Positions 8,305-18,062 are shown, numbered from the stretch's first letter. The stretch: 64,000 nt of DNA from JADLGL01 sp963667605 (GCA_963667605.2 CAXXUZ010000003.1:1-64000); one strand, 5' to 3'. Notes: generated by a model not told the origin, from the sequence alone. A program made the numbers and translations.

Positions 8305-9511
8305 ATCGATCGCTGAAACGCCGCGAAACCGGCGTATGGCGATACACCGTCTCCATGCGCCCTGGGTATGCCGTCTTCTTATATGCGCTCTGCTCGCCGC
8401 GTCTTCGGGCTCGCCGGGTTCGGCCTGGGCTCAGATGCCGGACAACCGGGGCGTCAAACTCAACCCTGAAGACAGCGTTCCGCCGGCTTATCTCGACACG
8501 CTGGACGAGCGCGACCGGGTTCGGCTCGACGCGGCACGGCAACAAGGCGACTCCTTCGTGCCGATCTTTTCTGGCCGTGGCCAGGCGCCCGGTTACACAC
8601 AGCCGGCCAGCGGTGCGGGTTCCACACGGTCCGTAACCGAATCACCGCCCTCGTTGCGGCACCAGCCCGGAGGCCGCGTGACGCCGCGGCCCACCTACGA
8701 AGCCTACAGCCCGCCGCGGCAAGAGGGCCGCCCGGCCGGCCGGCCCGAAGACCGCATATCGGATCTGATCGGCGTGCTGCTGCAGAACTGGAGCAAACCG
8801 CCGCGGATCGTCCGCATCCGCTATCCGCCCGCCAAGCCCGAAACGGCCGCGCCCGCCACTTCCGGCACACCTCCCGAACCGTCCATCCCCCTGCCGCCGG
8901 CGGGTGGCGGGATCTATGCGCGCACGATTTATGCGGTCAACTCGGACTATCCGGGACCGGTGCTGATCGAACTGCTGGGACCGCCGCTCGCCGGCGCCGT
9001 GGCAACGGGCGCCTTCACCCTTTCCGGCGAGCGCATGGTGCTGCGGCTCACCAGCCTGGAATACCGCGGCCGGCGCAGGGCAACCGACGGCTGGGCGGTC
9101 GGTCTCGATTGTGCCTGTTACGGCATCGCCGGCGAGGTCGACAGCCACTTCTTCCAGCGCGTCCTGCTGCCCGCCGCGGTGCGTTTCGCGGAGGGCTTCC
9201 TGACGGCGATGGGCCGGCCCGCCGAGAGCCTCACGCTGGGGAGCGGCGATGTGCGCTATGAACGGCGCCAGGGCTCGACGCGCGAGGCCGTCCATAGCGG
9301 CCTCGGGACGGCGGCGCGCTCGGCCGGCGATATCCTGCTGGAAAACGCACCGAAGCGTCCGACGGTGCGCATTCCCCGCGATACCGAGCTCATCGTCATG
9401 TTCGCGCGCCCGCCCGGAGCAGCGCCGGGGCCGGTTTTGTCCGGCCCGCAACCGGTCCGCGCCGGGCTGGGCGTACCGGCCATTCGGAATCAGGGGGCTG
9501 GCGGTGGCTAA
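8291..9511 (+). CDS. dotG: DotG/IcmE (TraO) core-complex protein, short form
   Basis: 406 residues with an N-terminal hydrophobic segment (VCRLLICALLAASSGSPGSAWA), a long Pro/Arg/Gly-rich linker, and a VirB10/TrbI-like C-terminal domain. That domain has GGGIYARTIYAVNSDYPGPVLIELLGPPLAGAVATGAFTL, LTSLEYRGRRRATDGWAVGLDCACYGIAGEV and a final PRDTELIVMFARPP. DotG spans the envelope as the central channel. Legionella DotG exceeds 1000 residues because of a pentapeptide-like repeat zone; this copy lacks it and has the size of R64 TraO. The order fits icmK-icmE. Confidence 0.85.
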   Translation: MMNDRSIAETPRNRRMAIHRLHAPWVCRLLICALLAASSGSPGSAWAQMPDNRGVKLNPEDSVPPAYLDTLDERDRVRLDAARQQGDSFVPIFSGRGQAPGYTQPASGAGSTRSVTESPPSLRHQPGGRVTPRPTYEAYSPPRQEGRPAGRPEDRISDLIGVLLQNWSKPPRIVRIRYPPAKPETAAPATSGTPPEPSIPLPPAGGGIYARTIYAVNSDYPGPVLIELLGPPLAGAVATGAFTLSGERMVLRLTSLEYRGRRRATDGWAVGLDCACYGIAGEVDSHFFQRVLLPAAVRFAEGFLTAMGRPAESLTLGSGDVRYERRQGSTREAVHSGLGTAARSAGDILLENAPKRPTVRIPRDTELIVMFARPPGAAPGPVLSGPQPVRAGLGVPAIRNQGAGGG

Positions 9512-10043
9512 AGACAACGATATTGGCCAGGCCATGATCTCGCTGGTCCGGGATCTCGAGCCCAGCTTGCTGCTGCTGGTCTCGGCGCTTTGCTACGTGC
9601 TGGCGCTGTTCGCCTTCGCGCAGGGCCTGCTGCGGCTGCTGAAGACCTCGGAGGACAAGTTCCACGCGCCCTCCGGCGGCGGCACGGCATTGAGCTTCCT
9701 GATCTGCATCGTCATGGCGGCGTTGCCGGCGTGGCTCTCGGCGGCGGGCGAAAGCCTGTTCGGTTCCGGAGCACGGCCTGCCGCGGCGAGCCTGGGTTAT
9801 GGCGCACGGGGCGCCGGCTATGACGCGCTGCTGGCGGCCGTCTTCACCCTGGCCGGCCTGGTTGGGCTGTTTGCCTTCATCCGGGGCGCCTTCACGCTGC
9901 GCGCCGCCGCCGACGGCAAGCCCGGCGCGAGCGGACCCAAGGCCTTCGCCCACATGGCCGGCGGCATCGCCGCCTGGCACATCGTCGCGGTGATCGAGGC
10001 GGTGCAAACCAGCCTCGGCATCGCTGTCTTGAACATCCGATGA
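9504..10043 (+). CDS. icmC: IcmC/DotE (TraQ)-like inner-membrane protein
   Basis: Starts at GTG 9504, overlapping the dotG stop. 179 residues with MAKDNDIGQAMISLVRDLEPSLLLLVSALCYVLALFAFAQGLLRLLK, then further hydrophobic segments at LSFLICIVMAALPAWL, LLAAVFTLAGLVGLFAFIRGAFTL and HMAGGIAAWHIVAVIEAV. Four hydrophobic segments and the position between dotG/icmE and icmD match icmC of Legionella and traQ of R64; icmG/dotF, which lies between them in Legionella, is missing. Sequence identity to icmC is not strong by eye, so the name depends on topology and order. Confidence 0.65.
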   Translation: MAKDNDIGQAMISLVRDLEPSLLLLVSALCYVLALFAFAQGLLRLLKTSEDKFHAPSGGGTALSFLICIVMAALPAWLSAAGESLFGSGARPAAASLGYGARGAGYDALLAAVFTLAGLVGLFAFIRGAFTLRAAADGKPGASGPKAFAHMAGGIAAWHIVAVIEAVQTSLGIAVLNIR

Positions 10044-10054
10044 GAGGAAAACCG

Positions 10055-10447
10055 ATGACTATTGCAAACCCCTTGAAACGGCATTCCCTCGAATGGGCCG
10101 CGGGCCTGTTTGGCGCCGTTATCTCCGCCGTGTTGCCGGCATGGATATCCAGACCGGCGCTGGCGGTTTCGCTCGGCGACATGGCGAAGGAGGCGGCGGA
10201 CGACCTGGAGTCGGTGCCGGCCCTGCTGGCGGTCGCCTTCTACATCATCGGCGCCGCCATCGTCGGCTTCGGCCTGCTCAAACTGAAACGCCATGTCGAT
10301 CACCCGCAGCAGACCACCATCGGCAGCGGGCTGATCGCCATCATGATCGGGGTCTCGCTGATCGCGGCCCCGGCGGTGATCAACGCGCTGGGCGACACCT
10401 TAGGGCTGAGCGGCGGCAGCCACACCGTGATCAAGCCCCGGCTTTAG
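10055..10447 (+). CDS. icmD: IcmD/DotP (TraR)-like small membrane protein
   Basis: About 130 residues. The mature part is the IcmD pattern: LGDMAKEAADDLESVPALLAVAFYIIGAAIVGFGLLKLKRHVDHPQQTTIGSGLIAIMIGVSLIAAPAVINALGDTLG, two membrane helices around a KLKRHxDxPxQ loop. A hydrophobic N-terminus (GLFGAVISAVLPAW..RPALA) looks like a signal sequence. ATG 10055 is chosen because AGAGGA at 10042-10047 is well spaced for it; ATG 10040, overlapping the previous stop, is the alternative. It sits between icmC-like and dotO, as in Legionella. Confidence 0.82.
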   Translation: MTIANPLKRHSLEWAAGLFGAVISAVLPAWISRPALAVSLGDMAKEAADDLESVPALLAVAFYIIGAAIVGFGLLKLKRHVDHPQQTTIGSGLIAIMIGVSLIAAPAVINALGDTLGLSGGSHTVIKPRL

Positions 10448-10460
10448 GAAGGCGCAGGCA

Positions 10461-13400
10461 ATGCCCGTTTCGATGCCTTTCCCGCTGTCCGGGGCGATCG
10501 AGGATGCGCTGCGGCTGAGCTGGGCGGTCCGCAGGAAACCGCTGGAGAGTTTCCTGCTGCCCGCGGCGGCGTTCTCTCTGCCCGGTGGGGCCGGCGTGCT
10601 GGTCTGCCGCGACGGCTCGCTGGTGTCGCTGTTCCGGCTCGACGGCGCGCGTTCGATGATGGGCGCCCAGGAACTCGACGGCTTCGTCGAACTCGGAGCG
10701 CGCCGCCTTAACAGCATCTTCTCCGGTCCCGGCCATGCGCTGCACGCGGTGTTCGAGCGCGCCCCGGACGAGGCGGCACGGCTGGTCGCGGCGGCGGGCG
10801 AGCAGACGCTGCGGCAATGCGAGCGGCTCGGGCTCGCGCTGGGCGACGTGATCGCCGAGCGCGGCCGTCGCCTGGCGCCGCTGATGGCAGCCGAGAGTTT
10901 CGTTATCGCTGCCTGGACCCGCCCGTCCGTGTTGCCGCCCGACCAGTTGAAACGCGACAGCAAGCGGCTCAGGCGACGGCTGTGCCAATGGCTGCCGGAC
11001 GCCGATGAATCCCAATGCCCGTACCTGGCCCCCGATGGCCTCGCGCCCCGGCACGAGGCTTATCTCGATACCCTGGCGGCGCTGTTCGCGGAAGCGGGGA
11101 TTCTGGCCGAGGCGCTTGGCGGCGACGCCGCGCCGGCCACCTTGCGGCGGCTGCTGAACGGCGCGGACTCGACCGCCCCCGACTGGCGCCCTGTGACGGT
11201 CGCCAACGACGCGCCCGCGCGCCTGACCGCACCGCCCGAGGATGGCGCGTTTCCGCCGCCGCTCGCTCCACAATTGCTGATCCGCGATCCCGAACGGACA
11301 GCAGGCGGAATCCGCATCGGCGAGCGGCTCTACGGCGCGCTCGACATGGCGCTCGGACCGCGCCGGGCACGTCCGTTCTCCGAACTGATGGAACGCCTTG
11401 CCGACGCAGGATTGCCCTGCCGCTTCTCGGTACTGATCGAGGGCGGCGGCCTTGCGGGCCTGGATTCCGCCATGACAAACGTCGCGGCGGCGTTCCTGGC
11501 GTTTTCGTCGGACGATAGTTTGCTGGTGCGCAACGCCATGCGCGATCTCAGCGCGCTCGGCGCGGACGCCCATGCCATCGTCCGGCTGCGGCTCGGTCTG
11601 TTGACCTGGGTTGCGCCGGAAGACGGGGAAGATGGGCTTCGCAGGCGGCTCAGCCGCCTGCAGCAGCTTGCCGAGGGCTGGGGCGAGACGGTGTTCACAC
11701 CGTTGGTCGGCGATCCCCTGGAAAGTCTCGCGGCCTCGGTGCCGGGGTTCTGTTGCGGCGCCACCGCCGAGCCCGCGCTCGCGCCGCTCACGGAAGCGCT
11801 GCGCCTGCTGCCGGCCGGTCGGCCCGCGCCCTTGTCGAACAGCGGCACGGGGCATCTGTTCCGCTCAATCGACGGCAAGCCCATGCCGTTCGCCTGGGAA
11901 GACGGCGAGGATTATGGTTTCGAGTTGATTTACGGTGTTCCCGGGCGGGGCAAGTCGGTGCTGATGAACAGCCTCGGCCTCGCCTTCAGCTTGCAAGGCG
12001 GCCAGGCCCGGCTGCCGTTATCCGCGACCATCGATATCGGGCCGTCCTCGGCCGGACTGATCTCGCTGATCCGTGAGGCCTTGCCGCCGGACCGCCGCCA
12101 CGAGGTCGGCTGGTTCGCGCTCCGAATGACCCGCGAACACGCGATCAACCCGTGCGACACCCAGCTCGGCTGCCGCGCGCCGCTGCCCGCCGAGCGCGCC
12201 TTCCTGGTCAATCTGCTGGGCCTGATGATGACCCCGGCGGGAGCCGAGGGTGTTCCCGACGGCATGCGCGAGCTGATCGGACCGGCCATTACGGCGGTCT
12301 ATGCGCTGCGTTCGGACAAGATCGCCGGCGCCGAGCCGCATGCCTACACGGCGGGACGCGACGGCTCGGTCGACGCGGCGCTGGCCGCCGCTGGGATCGA
12401 TCTGCCGGAGGCCCCGCTGTGGTGGGAGATCGTCGATCTGTTGTTCGAGGCCGGCACCCACGCAACGGCCGCGCGGGCGCAGCTCTACGCCGTGCCGGTG
12501 CTGGGCGATCTGCTGGCGGCGGTGCGCGAGCCCGCCGTGCAGGGGCTCGTCGGCGATACCGCCTACGGCGCTGGCGGCGAGACGGTGACCCAGGCCTTTA
12601 TCCGCATCCTGACCGCGCTTTCGGGCGACTGGCCGATCATGTTCGCGCCCACCGCCTTCGATATCGGGCATGTGCGTATCGCCGCCATCGATCTCGCCGA
12701 AGTGGCGCCTCAGGGCTCGCCCGAGGCGGCCCGCCAGACCGCGGCCTTCTACCTCCTGGCCCGCCATGCGTTGACCCGCCACTGGTGGATCGGCGAGGAC
12801 TCACTCCGCGATATCCCCGAGCCCTACCGGGCCTGGCACACAACACACCTGCGCGATATCCGCGAGGCGCCCAAGCGGCTCGCGTTCGACGAGTTCCACC
12901 GCACGGCAGGCGCGCCCGCGGTGCGGGCCCAGGTCGAGCGCGACGTACGCGAGGCCCGCAAGTTACGGGTGCGTCTTTCCCTGGCCTCGCAGCGGCTGGA
13001 GGATTTTGGCGGCGCGCTGACCGAACTTGCCAACCGGTACTGGATCCTCGGCGCGGGCGGCAAGGCCCGCGAGATCGAGGCGCTGTCCGGGATATTCGCG
13101 TTGAGCGAGACCCTCCAGGACGCCATCCGCTACCGCCTGCCGGGACCCGGCAAGGACGGCGCCCCGGCCCTGCTGATCGCCAGCGATGCGCGCGGTCGCT
13201 TCGAACAACTGGTCATCAACACGCCGGGACCGGCCGAACTTTGGGCGCTGACCACCAGCCCCGCCGATGTGGCGCTGCGGTCGCGTCTTCAGGCCCGGCT
13301 GGCGCCGGCCGTCGCGCGGGCCGTCCTGGCCCGGGCCTTTCCCACGGGGACCGCGCGTGCCCGCATCGACGCCGAGCTTGGCCGTCTCGCGGCGGCTGGC

Positions 13401-13571
13401 ATTCGTGCCGGCGCCACCGAGGAAGACGTGCTCGACCGCCTCGCGGAGGAGCTCGTGCCGGCAGCCGAAACCACCCAATCCGCCTTCAATCCCGCCGGTG
13501 ATGATCCGGCCGCGGCGGTTTCCACCGGCCGGTCCGTACCGGCCGACCAACCAATCGAAACGGAGGAATAA
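10461..13571 (+). CDS. dotO: DotO/IcmB (TraU) VirB4-like ATPase
   Basis: 1036 residues, close to the roughly 1009 of IcmB. The N-terminal half is DotO-specific (AIEDALRLSWAVRRKPLESFLLPA...LVCRDGSLVSLFRLDGARSMMG). The ATPase half has Walker A VPGRGKSVLMN near residue 495, a Walker B-like region RLAFDEFHRTAG near 810, and ASQRLEDFGGALTELANRYWILG. DotO is the large cytoplasmic ATPase docked on the inner-membrane complex with DotB. AGGAAGG precedes ATG 10461. The reading frame is intact over 3.1 kb. The end is four bases from ssb. Confidence 0.92.
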   Translation: MPVSMPFPLSGAIEDALRLSWAVRRKPLESFLLPAAAFSLPGGAGVLVCRDGSLVSLFRLDGARSMMGAQELDGFVELGARRLNSIFSGPGHALHAVFERAPDEAARLVAAAGEQTLRQCERLGLALGDVIAERGRRLAPLMAAESFVIAAWTRPSVLPPDQLKRDSKRLRRRLCQWLPDADESQCPYLAPDGLAPRHEAYLDTLAALFAEAGILAEALGGDAAPATLRRLLNGADSTAPDWRPVTVANDAPARLTAPPEDGAFPPPLAPQLLIRDPERTAGGIRIGERLYGALDMALGPRRARPFSELMERLADAGLPCRFSVLIEGGGLAGLDSAMTNVAAAFLAFSSDDSLLVRNAMRDLSALGADAHAIVRLRLGLLTWVAPEDGEDGLRRRLSRLQQLAEGWGETVFTPLVGDPLESLAASVPGFCCGATAEPALAPLTEALRLLPAGRPAPLSNSGTGHLFRSIDGKPMPFAWEDGEDYGFELIYGVPGRGKSVLMNSLGLAFSLQGGQARLPLSATIDIGPSSAGLISLIREALPPDRRHEVGWFALRMTREHAINPCDTQLGCRAPLPAERAFLVNLLGLMMTPAGAEGVPDGMRELIGPAITAVYALRSDKIAGAEPHAYTAGRDGSVDAALAAAGIDLPEAPLWWEIVDLLFEAGTHATAARAQLYAVPVLGDLLAAVREPAVQGLVGDTAYGAGGETVTQAFIRILTALSGDWPIMFAPTAFDIGHVRIAAIDLAEVAPQGSPEAARQTAAFYLLARHALTRHWWIGEDSLRDIPEPYRAWHTTHLRDIREAPKRLAFDEFHRTAGAPAVRAQVERDVREARKLRVRLSLASQRLEDFGGALTELANRYWILGAGGKAREIEALSGIFALSETLQDAIRYRLPGPGKDGAPALLIASDARGRFEQLVINTPGPAELWALTTSPADVALRSRLQARLAPAVARAVLARAFPTGTARARIDAELGRLAAAGIRAGATEEDVLDRLAEELVPAAETTQSAFNPAGDDPAAAVSTGRSVPADQPIETEE

Positions 13572-13574
13572 ACG

Positions 13575-14042
13575 ATGTTGAACATGAACCGGGTGACGTT
13601 GCTGGGCCACGCGGGGCGCGACCCCGAGGTCCGCACGATGAAGAGCGGCGAGAAGACCGTCACCTTCAGCCTGGCCACCACCGACAAATGGCGGCGCAAG
13701 GACGGCGGGACGGGCGAAGCGACCGAGTGGCACCGGATCGTTGTGTTCGGCGCCGCAGTCGCGGCAGTCGAAAAGCTGGTCCGCAAGGGCGCCGCGCTTC
13801 TGGTCGAAGGGCGCATCACCACGCGTGAATACCAGGACAAGAAGGGCGAAAGCCGCCGGGTTACGGAAATCGTCGTCGCGGGACCGCAAGGTCTCGTCAA
13901 CGTGCTGTCGCCGCGCCAGGACGATGGCCGCGCGGAAGACAGTGGCGATGCGGCGGAAACCGGCGATCCCGGCAGGACCACCGATGCGCCCACGCCAACC
14001 GGGGAGCCGGACGGCTCCACGCCGTTCCCGGGGCAGTTATGA
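13575..14042 (+). CDS. ssb: single-stranded DNA-binding protein inside the transfer operon
   Basis: 155 residues with an OB fold: MNRVTLLGHAGRDPEVRTMKSGEKTVTFSLATTDKWRRKDG, EWHRIVVFG, LVRKGAALLVEGRITTREYQDKKGESRRVTEIVV. It binds ssDNA, presumably protecting the transferred strand or leading-region intermediates. CGGAGGAATAAACG precedes the ATG. The C-terminal tail is acidic/proline-rich but ends GSTPFPGQL instead of the D-D-D-I-P-F tip used to recruit partner proteins. A second ssb at 44273 keeps the tip. Being locked into the transfer operon suggests expression with conjugation. Confidence 0.9.
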   Translation: MLNMNRVTLLGHAGRDPEVRTMKSGEKTVTFSLATTDKWRRKDGGTGEATEWHRIVVFGAAVAAVEKLVRKGAALLVEGRITTREYQDKKGESRRVTEIVVAGPQGLVNVLSPRQDDGRAEDSGDAAETGDPGRTTDAPTPTGEPDGSTPFPGQL

Positions 14043-14578
14043 ACCGGCGCACTGCCTTTGCGCTCGCGGCACTGGCGCTTCTGGCGCCGGTGCTCGCCCC
14101 CGTCCCCGGTGCCCCGCCGGCCCTGGCCCATGCGCCGCCGCCTCCCGCACTTGAAGCGGGCTGCGATCCCGGGATTCGCGACGCGCTGGCGGCGAGCGCC
14201 GCGCGGGGCGTCGAGCAGGATCTGGCCGTTATCCGCAATCCCGATCAGGGCATCCGCGATCCGGACTCGATCCTCGACTTCTCGTGCGTGGAGGACCTGT
14301 TCAACTACCGGGCCTTCAACGTGCTGTTCGATCCCGGCCGCGCGCTCGAGGAAATCCTCGGTCTGGCACAGCGCCGGGTCTGTGAGATCGCGCGGAACAC
14401 CTACCGCGACTATGTCGGGCGCACGCTCGACGCCTCGGTCTATACGTCACGGCTGCCCCAGTTGCCTGGGTTGCACGGTCTGCCGGGGCTCGATACGGAC
14501 GCCCGGAACGGCAACATCCTGCAGGACAGCGGGGTCAACGCCGAACGCTTCCGCGGCATCCTGGGAGGTGGGCAATGA
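14039..14578 (+). CDS. unknown exported protein of the transfer operon
   Basis: 179 residues, start overlapping ssb by ATGA. A clear signal peptide (MNRRTAFALAALALLAPVLAPVPGAPPALA) is followed by a Cys-containing domain: EAGCDPGIRDALAASAARGVEQDLAVIRNPDQGIRDPDSILDFSCVEDLFNYR, ALEEILGLAQRRVCEIARNTYRDYVGR. Three cysteines remain in the mature chain, which may explain the Dsb-like gene upstream. The family is not recognised. It sits where R64 has traV/traW, upstream of dotA, and is probably a periplasmic accessory of the secretion channel. Confidence 0.65.
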   Translation: MNRRTAFALAALALLAPVLAPVPGAPPALAHAPPPPALEAGCDPGIRDALAASAARGVEQDLAVIRNPDQGIRDPDSILDFSCVEDLFNYRAFNVLFDPGRALEEILGLAQRRVCEIARNTYRDYVGRTLDASVYTSRLPQLPGLHGLPGLDTDARNGNILQDSGVNAERFRGILGGGQ

Positions 14579-15726
14579 GTACCCCCGTTCGTTGCCGCAC
14601 GGTCTTCCATGCCGTCATCCTTGCCGCGGCGCTGACCGCAAGGTTTGCGGTTCCGTCCGCGCACGCCCATTCGCCGTGCGATCCGACCGACAACGACCGC
14701 GCCGAGGCGAGCCGCGTGCTCGCTGGTCTCACCCGCGAAATCGACGTCATGGAAGCCACAATCGTCGAGGCGCTTCGCCTGCAAACGGGCCAGCTCTCGG
14801 GTTATGCGGCGCAAAGCGCCAAGGCGGTGACCGGCGCGCTGGACGCCCAGACCAAGCTTCAGGCGCAGATCGCCCGCGAGGTCGAGGAGACCAGGGCCAT
14901 GCGCAGCCGCCTGCCCACGGACAGCGGCTGCGCCGCGATCACCGGCCTGGCCGGGCTTGCCGCGACACGGCAAGCGGCCGAAAGTGCCTATGTGCGTGCG
15001 GCAGGAGCGGAGACGGGGCGTATCGCGGGTGACCGCGCCGCCGTTCCCGATGCCGGCGCCGCCGCCGGCAACGCGGCCCGCTTCGAGAGCCTGACGAGCA
15101 CCTATTGCAACGGTCCGCGCGCCGGTGAGGATGCTGCGCTCTGCCGGGGCGGGGATGCGCTCCACGCCGCCGACCTGAAGGCCGGCAATCTGTTCGACCG
15201 GCGCACCTTCGCGAACGAAGCGGAACTGCGCACGGCGGTCGAGCTGTCGCGCAATCTCACGGCGCCCGTGGTGCACGATCCGCCGGCGCTGGCCTCCGCC
15301 GAGACCGACCAGGAGCGCCGCCGCATCCTGCTCGCCCGTTCGGCCGACGCCCGCGCCGCGCTGGCCGGCGACTACTTCGCCCATGCCCGCGCATTGCGCG
15401 CACCGGGTGCCGCGCTCGGAGCCTGGGCCGCTCAGGCCGCGCCGGGACGCGATGCGGCAACTCCGGTCAGCCGCTATGAGCTTCTGGAGCTGCTCGCCAG
15501 CCGCCGGTTCGAGAACCCCGGCTGGTTCGTCGATCTGCAAGCGATGAGTCAGGAGAACCTGCTGCGCGAGTTGGTCACCCTGCAAGCGGTCTCGCTGATG
15601 CTCGACTGGCGCCGCTACCGGCTCGATGAACGGCGCGGCGCCATCGACGCCACCGGGTTGGCGCTTGCCGCCGAAGACATGCGCCTTCTGCCCGGTCTCG
15701 CCAACCCGGCCGCCGGAGCGAACTGA
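14575..15726 (+). CDS. unknown exported coiled-coil protein, possible IcmX/TraW position equivalent
   Basis: 383 residues with signal peptide (AVILAAALTARFAVPSAHAH), a helical region DRAEASRVLAGLTREIDVMEATIVEALRLQTGQLSGYAAQSAKAVTGALDAQTKLQAQIAREVEETRAM that should form a coiled coil, then Ala-rich helices and a conserved-looking end ENPGWFVDLQAMSQENLLRELVTLQAVSLMLDWRRYRLDERR. The arrangement, position before dotA and periplasmic location resemble IcmX/TraW, but no diagnostic motif was seen, so no symbol is given. The start overlaps the previous stop (ATGA). Confidence 0.6.
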   Translation: MSTPVRCRTVFHAVILAAALTARFAVPSAHAHSPCDPTDNDRAEASRVLAGLTREIDVMEATIVEALRLQTGQLSGYAAQSAKAVTGALDAQTKLQAQIAREVEETRAMRSRLPTDSGCAAITGLAGLAATRQAAESAYVRAAGAETGRIAGDRAAVPDAGAAAGNAARFESLTSTYCNGPRAGEDAALCRGGDALHAADLKAGNLFDRRTFANEAELRTAVELSRNLTAPVVHDPPALASAETDQERRRILLARSADARAALAGDYFAHARALRAPGAALGAWAAQAAPGRDAATPVSRYELLELLASRRFENPGWFVDLQAMSQENLLRELVTLQAVSLMLDWRRYRLDERRGAIDATGLALAAEDMRLLPGLANPAAGAN

Positions 15727-15731
15727 CCGCC

Positions 15732-18014
15732 ATGGGCGCGCTCCGCTTCCTGTTCGCCCCGGAGTTGACCCGCCCGCTCACGGACGCGGTGCGGTCTTCG
15801 GGCGAGTTGGTCCGGAGGATGTGGCCGTTTCGGCTTCCGGTGCCGGCCAATGCTCCACCCAACGTGACGCACGAGACAAGGAAAGAGAACAGGCCGCGGT
15901 TGACGAAGAAGCGTGCCCTTTCCTGTATCGGCCTTTTGGCCCTGCTCGCTGGCACGGTTTTTATCGGCCTGGGTATTGCGGGGCTGCTGTCCGAACCGGC
16001 GGCGGCGCAAACCATCGACCGGGGTTTGTTCGCCGATGCCGACCTGGCGACGCGGGACGTGCTGGCCTTTCTCGGCGATATCGGCGCGGGCCGCAGCTCC
16101 GTGCTCGGCGACATGCTGTTCGTCTTCAACGGCGGGGTGCTGGCGCTGGCGGGGTTCCTGCTGGTCTGGCACACGGTGGCCGGCACCCTCGATACCGCCC
16201 GCGAGGGCCGTTTCGGCTTCGGCGCCTGGGAGATCGTGCGCATCGTTGCCGCCGTCGCCCTGATGGCGCCGCTGCCGGGCGGCATGAACGGCGCCCAGCA
16301 CGCGGTGATCGGCCTCGCCCATCTCGGCGGCGATTTCGCCAATGCGGTGTGGGAGCCGTTCTCCGAGGAGGCGCTTGGCGAAGGCGAACCTATCGTGCCC
16401 CGGCCCCGCGAAACGGTCTGGCGTGCTGCCATCGCCCGAACCCTGGTCCTGGAAGCCTGCCGGTATGCCGCCAACGGCAGTGCCGCCCGCGCAGGCGACG
16501 CGCCCTATATCGAGCTTCGCGAGGCCAGCGAGGCCTACAAGAGCCCTGGTACTACCCGGGTCCGGCGCATCGGGGCGAGGACCCTGCATTACGACGGCGC
16601 CGGGCGCGGCATGCCGGGCGATCTCTGCGGTGCGATCCGTTTCGCAGGGCTCGCGGCGGAAGGCGCGCGCGGGATCGCCGCCGAGGGACACCGCGACGCG
16701 CTGGCCGGGTTGTTGCCGGAGATCCGTGCCGTCGCGGCCGATCTCGCCGCCCATTACGTGACCGGCTCGCCGGTCTACGGCCGGCCCTTGCCCGATCTCG
16801 ATGTGTTGCTCGAGGGCCGGGGCCTGGCCGAACGTTATGCGGGCGTGCTCGACACCGCGCTTGCCCGGGCTGCTTCCGAGGAACGCGCGGAGCTCGCCCG
16901 TGTGGTCGCCGAGGATGCCAAGGCGGCAAGCTGGATGTCGGCCGCGAGCTTCTTCAACACCATCGCCCACCGCACCGGCCTGTTTCAGGCGGCCGCCCAC
17001 AACATTCCGGGCGTCAGCCTGCCGCCGCCGAGCCTCGAACAATGGGCGCCCGCCGCCGATGCCGCCGTCAAGGGCCTGACAACTGCCCTGGTCCGGTCAC
17101 GCGGCTACCAGCCCATGCTGTTTTCCGCCGCTGCCAGTGGAGCCGCCGCGTTGCCCGCGCCGGGCGGTGGCGGCGCCATGGCGGCGGGTCTCATGGAGTT
17201 CATCGACCTCGACAGCGTAATCGTCGCCGACAGCGGCAATCCCATTGCCGATCTCGCCGGTCTCGGACACGGCCTGATGAACGCAGCACTTGCCGCCATG
17301 ACGGCGTTGATGGGAGCTGCGGCCGGATCGGGGCTGCTTGAATCCGTGCCCTTCGTTGGCAAGGGCCTCGATATGTTCGAATCCGTCTGGCAGGTCGCCG
17401 ACGGCTTCGTCTCCACCGTGCTCGGCCTCCTGCTGATGGCCGGCGCGGTGCTCGCCTACCTGCTGCCGGCGCTGCCCTTCATCCGCTTCCTGTTCGCCAT
17501 CCTCGGCTGGATCGTGACCGTCGCCGTGGCGGTACTGGCCGTCACCGTGTTCGCCGCCGCCCATGTGACGCGGGGCGACGGCAACCGGCTGGCCACGCAG
17601 GCCACCCGGCTGGGCTGGCTGTTCCTGCCCGGGCTGATCTTGCGCCCGCCTCTAATGCTGTTCGGCCTGATCGTGGGGTATTTCGTGTTCCTGGCCGGAA
17701 TCGGCCTGTTCAACGAGGTCTGGCTGCCGCAGATGCGCGATGCGGGCGCCTCCGGCGGACTCGGCCCCATTGGCTTCCTCGCCATGCTCACCCTCTACGT
17801 GATGATCGCCTACGGGCTGATGAACGCCTCGTTCAAGCTCATCGACCTGCTGCCCTCGGCCGTCCTCGACTGGATCGGCGGGCGCGGTGGTGCGGGCGAG
17901 GACAGCGGCGAGCGGGTCGGCGGCGCGGCCGTCGGGGCGATCTCGCGGGTGGGCGGTTTGCGGATCGGCGCGGGGCCGCGGCGCGGCGGCGGCATTGCCG
18001 GGAGCCGGGGATGA
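15732..18014 (+). CDS. dotA: DotA/TraY polytopic inner-membrane protein
   Basis: 760 residues, in the range of TraY/DotA. Hydrophobic helices lie at about 60-85 (LSCIGLLALLAGTVFIGLGIAGLL), 132-150 and 170-185, then a large periplasmic region (about 190-480), and a C-terminal cluster: FVSTVLGLLLMAGAVLAYLLPALPFIRFLFAILGWIVTVAVAVLAVTVFAAAH, LFLPGLILRPPLMLFGLIVGYFVFLAGIGLFNEVW and LGPIGFLAMLTLYVMIAYGLMNASFKLIDLLPSAVLDWIGG. This pattern (LPFIRFLFAILGWIV..VEA/TVFAAAH) is the DotA signature. It is required for transfer through the type IVB channel. The gene is the last of the contiguous block before a 120-base gap. Confidence 0.88.
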   Translation: MGALRFLFAPELTRPLTDAVRSSGELVRRMWPFRLPVPANAPPNVTHETRKENRPRLTKKRALSCIGLLALLAGTVFIGLGIAGLLSEPAAAQTIDRGLFADADLATRDVLAFLGDIGAGRSSVLGDMLFVFNGGVLALAGFLLVWHTVAGTLDTAREGRFGFGAWEIVRIVAAVALMAPLPGGMNGAQHAVIGLAHLGGDFANAVWEPFSEEALGEGEPIVPRPRETVWRAAIARTLVLEACRYAANGSAARAGDAPYIELREASEAYKSPGTTRVRRIGARTLHYDGAGRGMPGDLCGAIRFAGLAAEGARGIAAEGHRDALAGLLPEIRAVAADLAAHYVTGSPVYGRPLPDLDVLLEGRGLAERYAGVLDTALARAASEERAELARVVAEDAKAASWMSAASFFNTIAHRTGLFQAAAHNIPGVSLPPPSLEQWAPAADAAVKGLTTALVRSRGYQPMLFSAAASGAAALPAPGGGGAMAAGLMEFIDLDSVIVADSGNPIADLAGLGHGLMNAALAAMTALMGAAAGSGLLESVPFVGKGLDMFESVWQVADGFVSTVLGLLLMAGAVLAYLLPALPFIRFLFAILGWIVTVAVAVLAVTVFAAAHVTRGDGNRLATQATRLGWLFLPGLILRPPLMLFGLIVGYFVFLAGIGLFNEVWLPQMRDAGASGGLGPIGFLAMLTLYVMIAYGLMNASFKLIDLLPSAVLDWIGGRGGAGEDSGERVGGAAVGAISRVGGLRIGAGPRRGGGIAGSRG

Positions 18015-18062
18015 TTCACACAGATCGAAATATCCATACCGCAACACACGGCGGGCGATGCC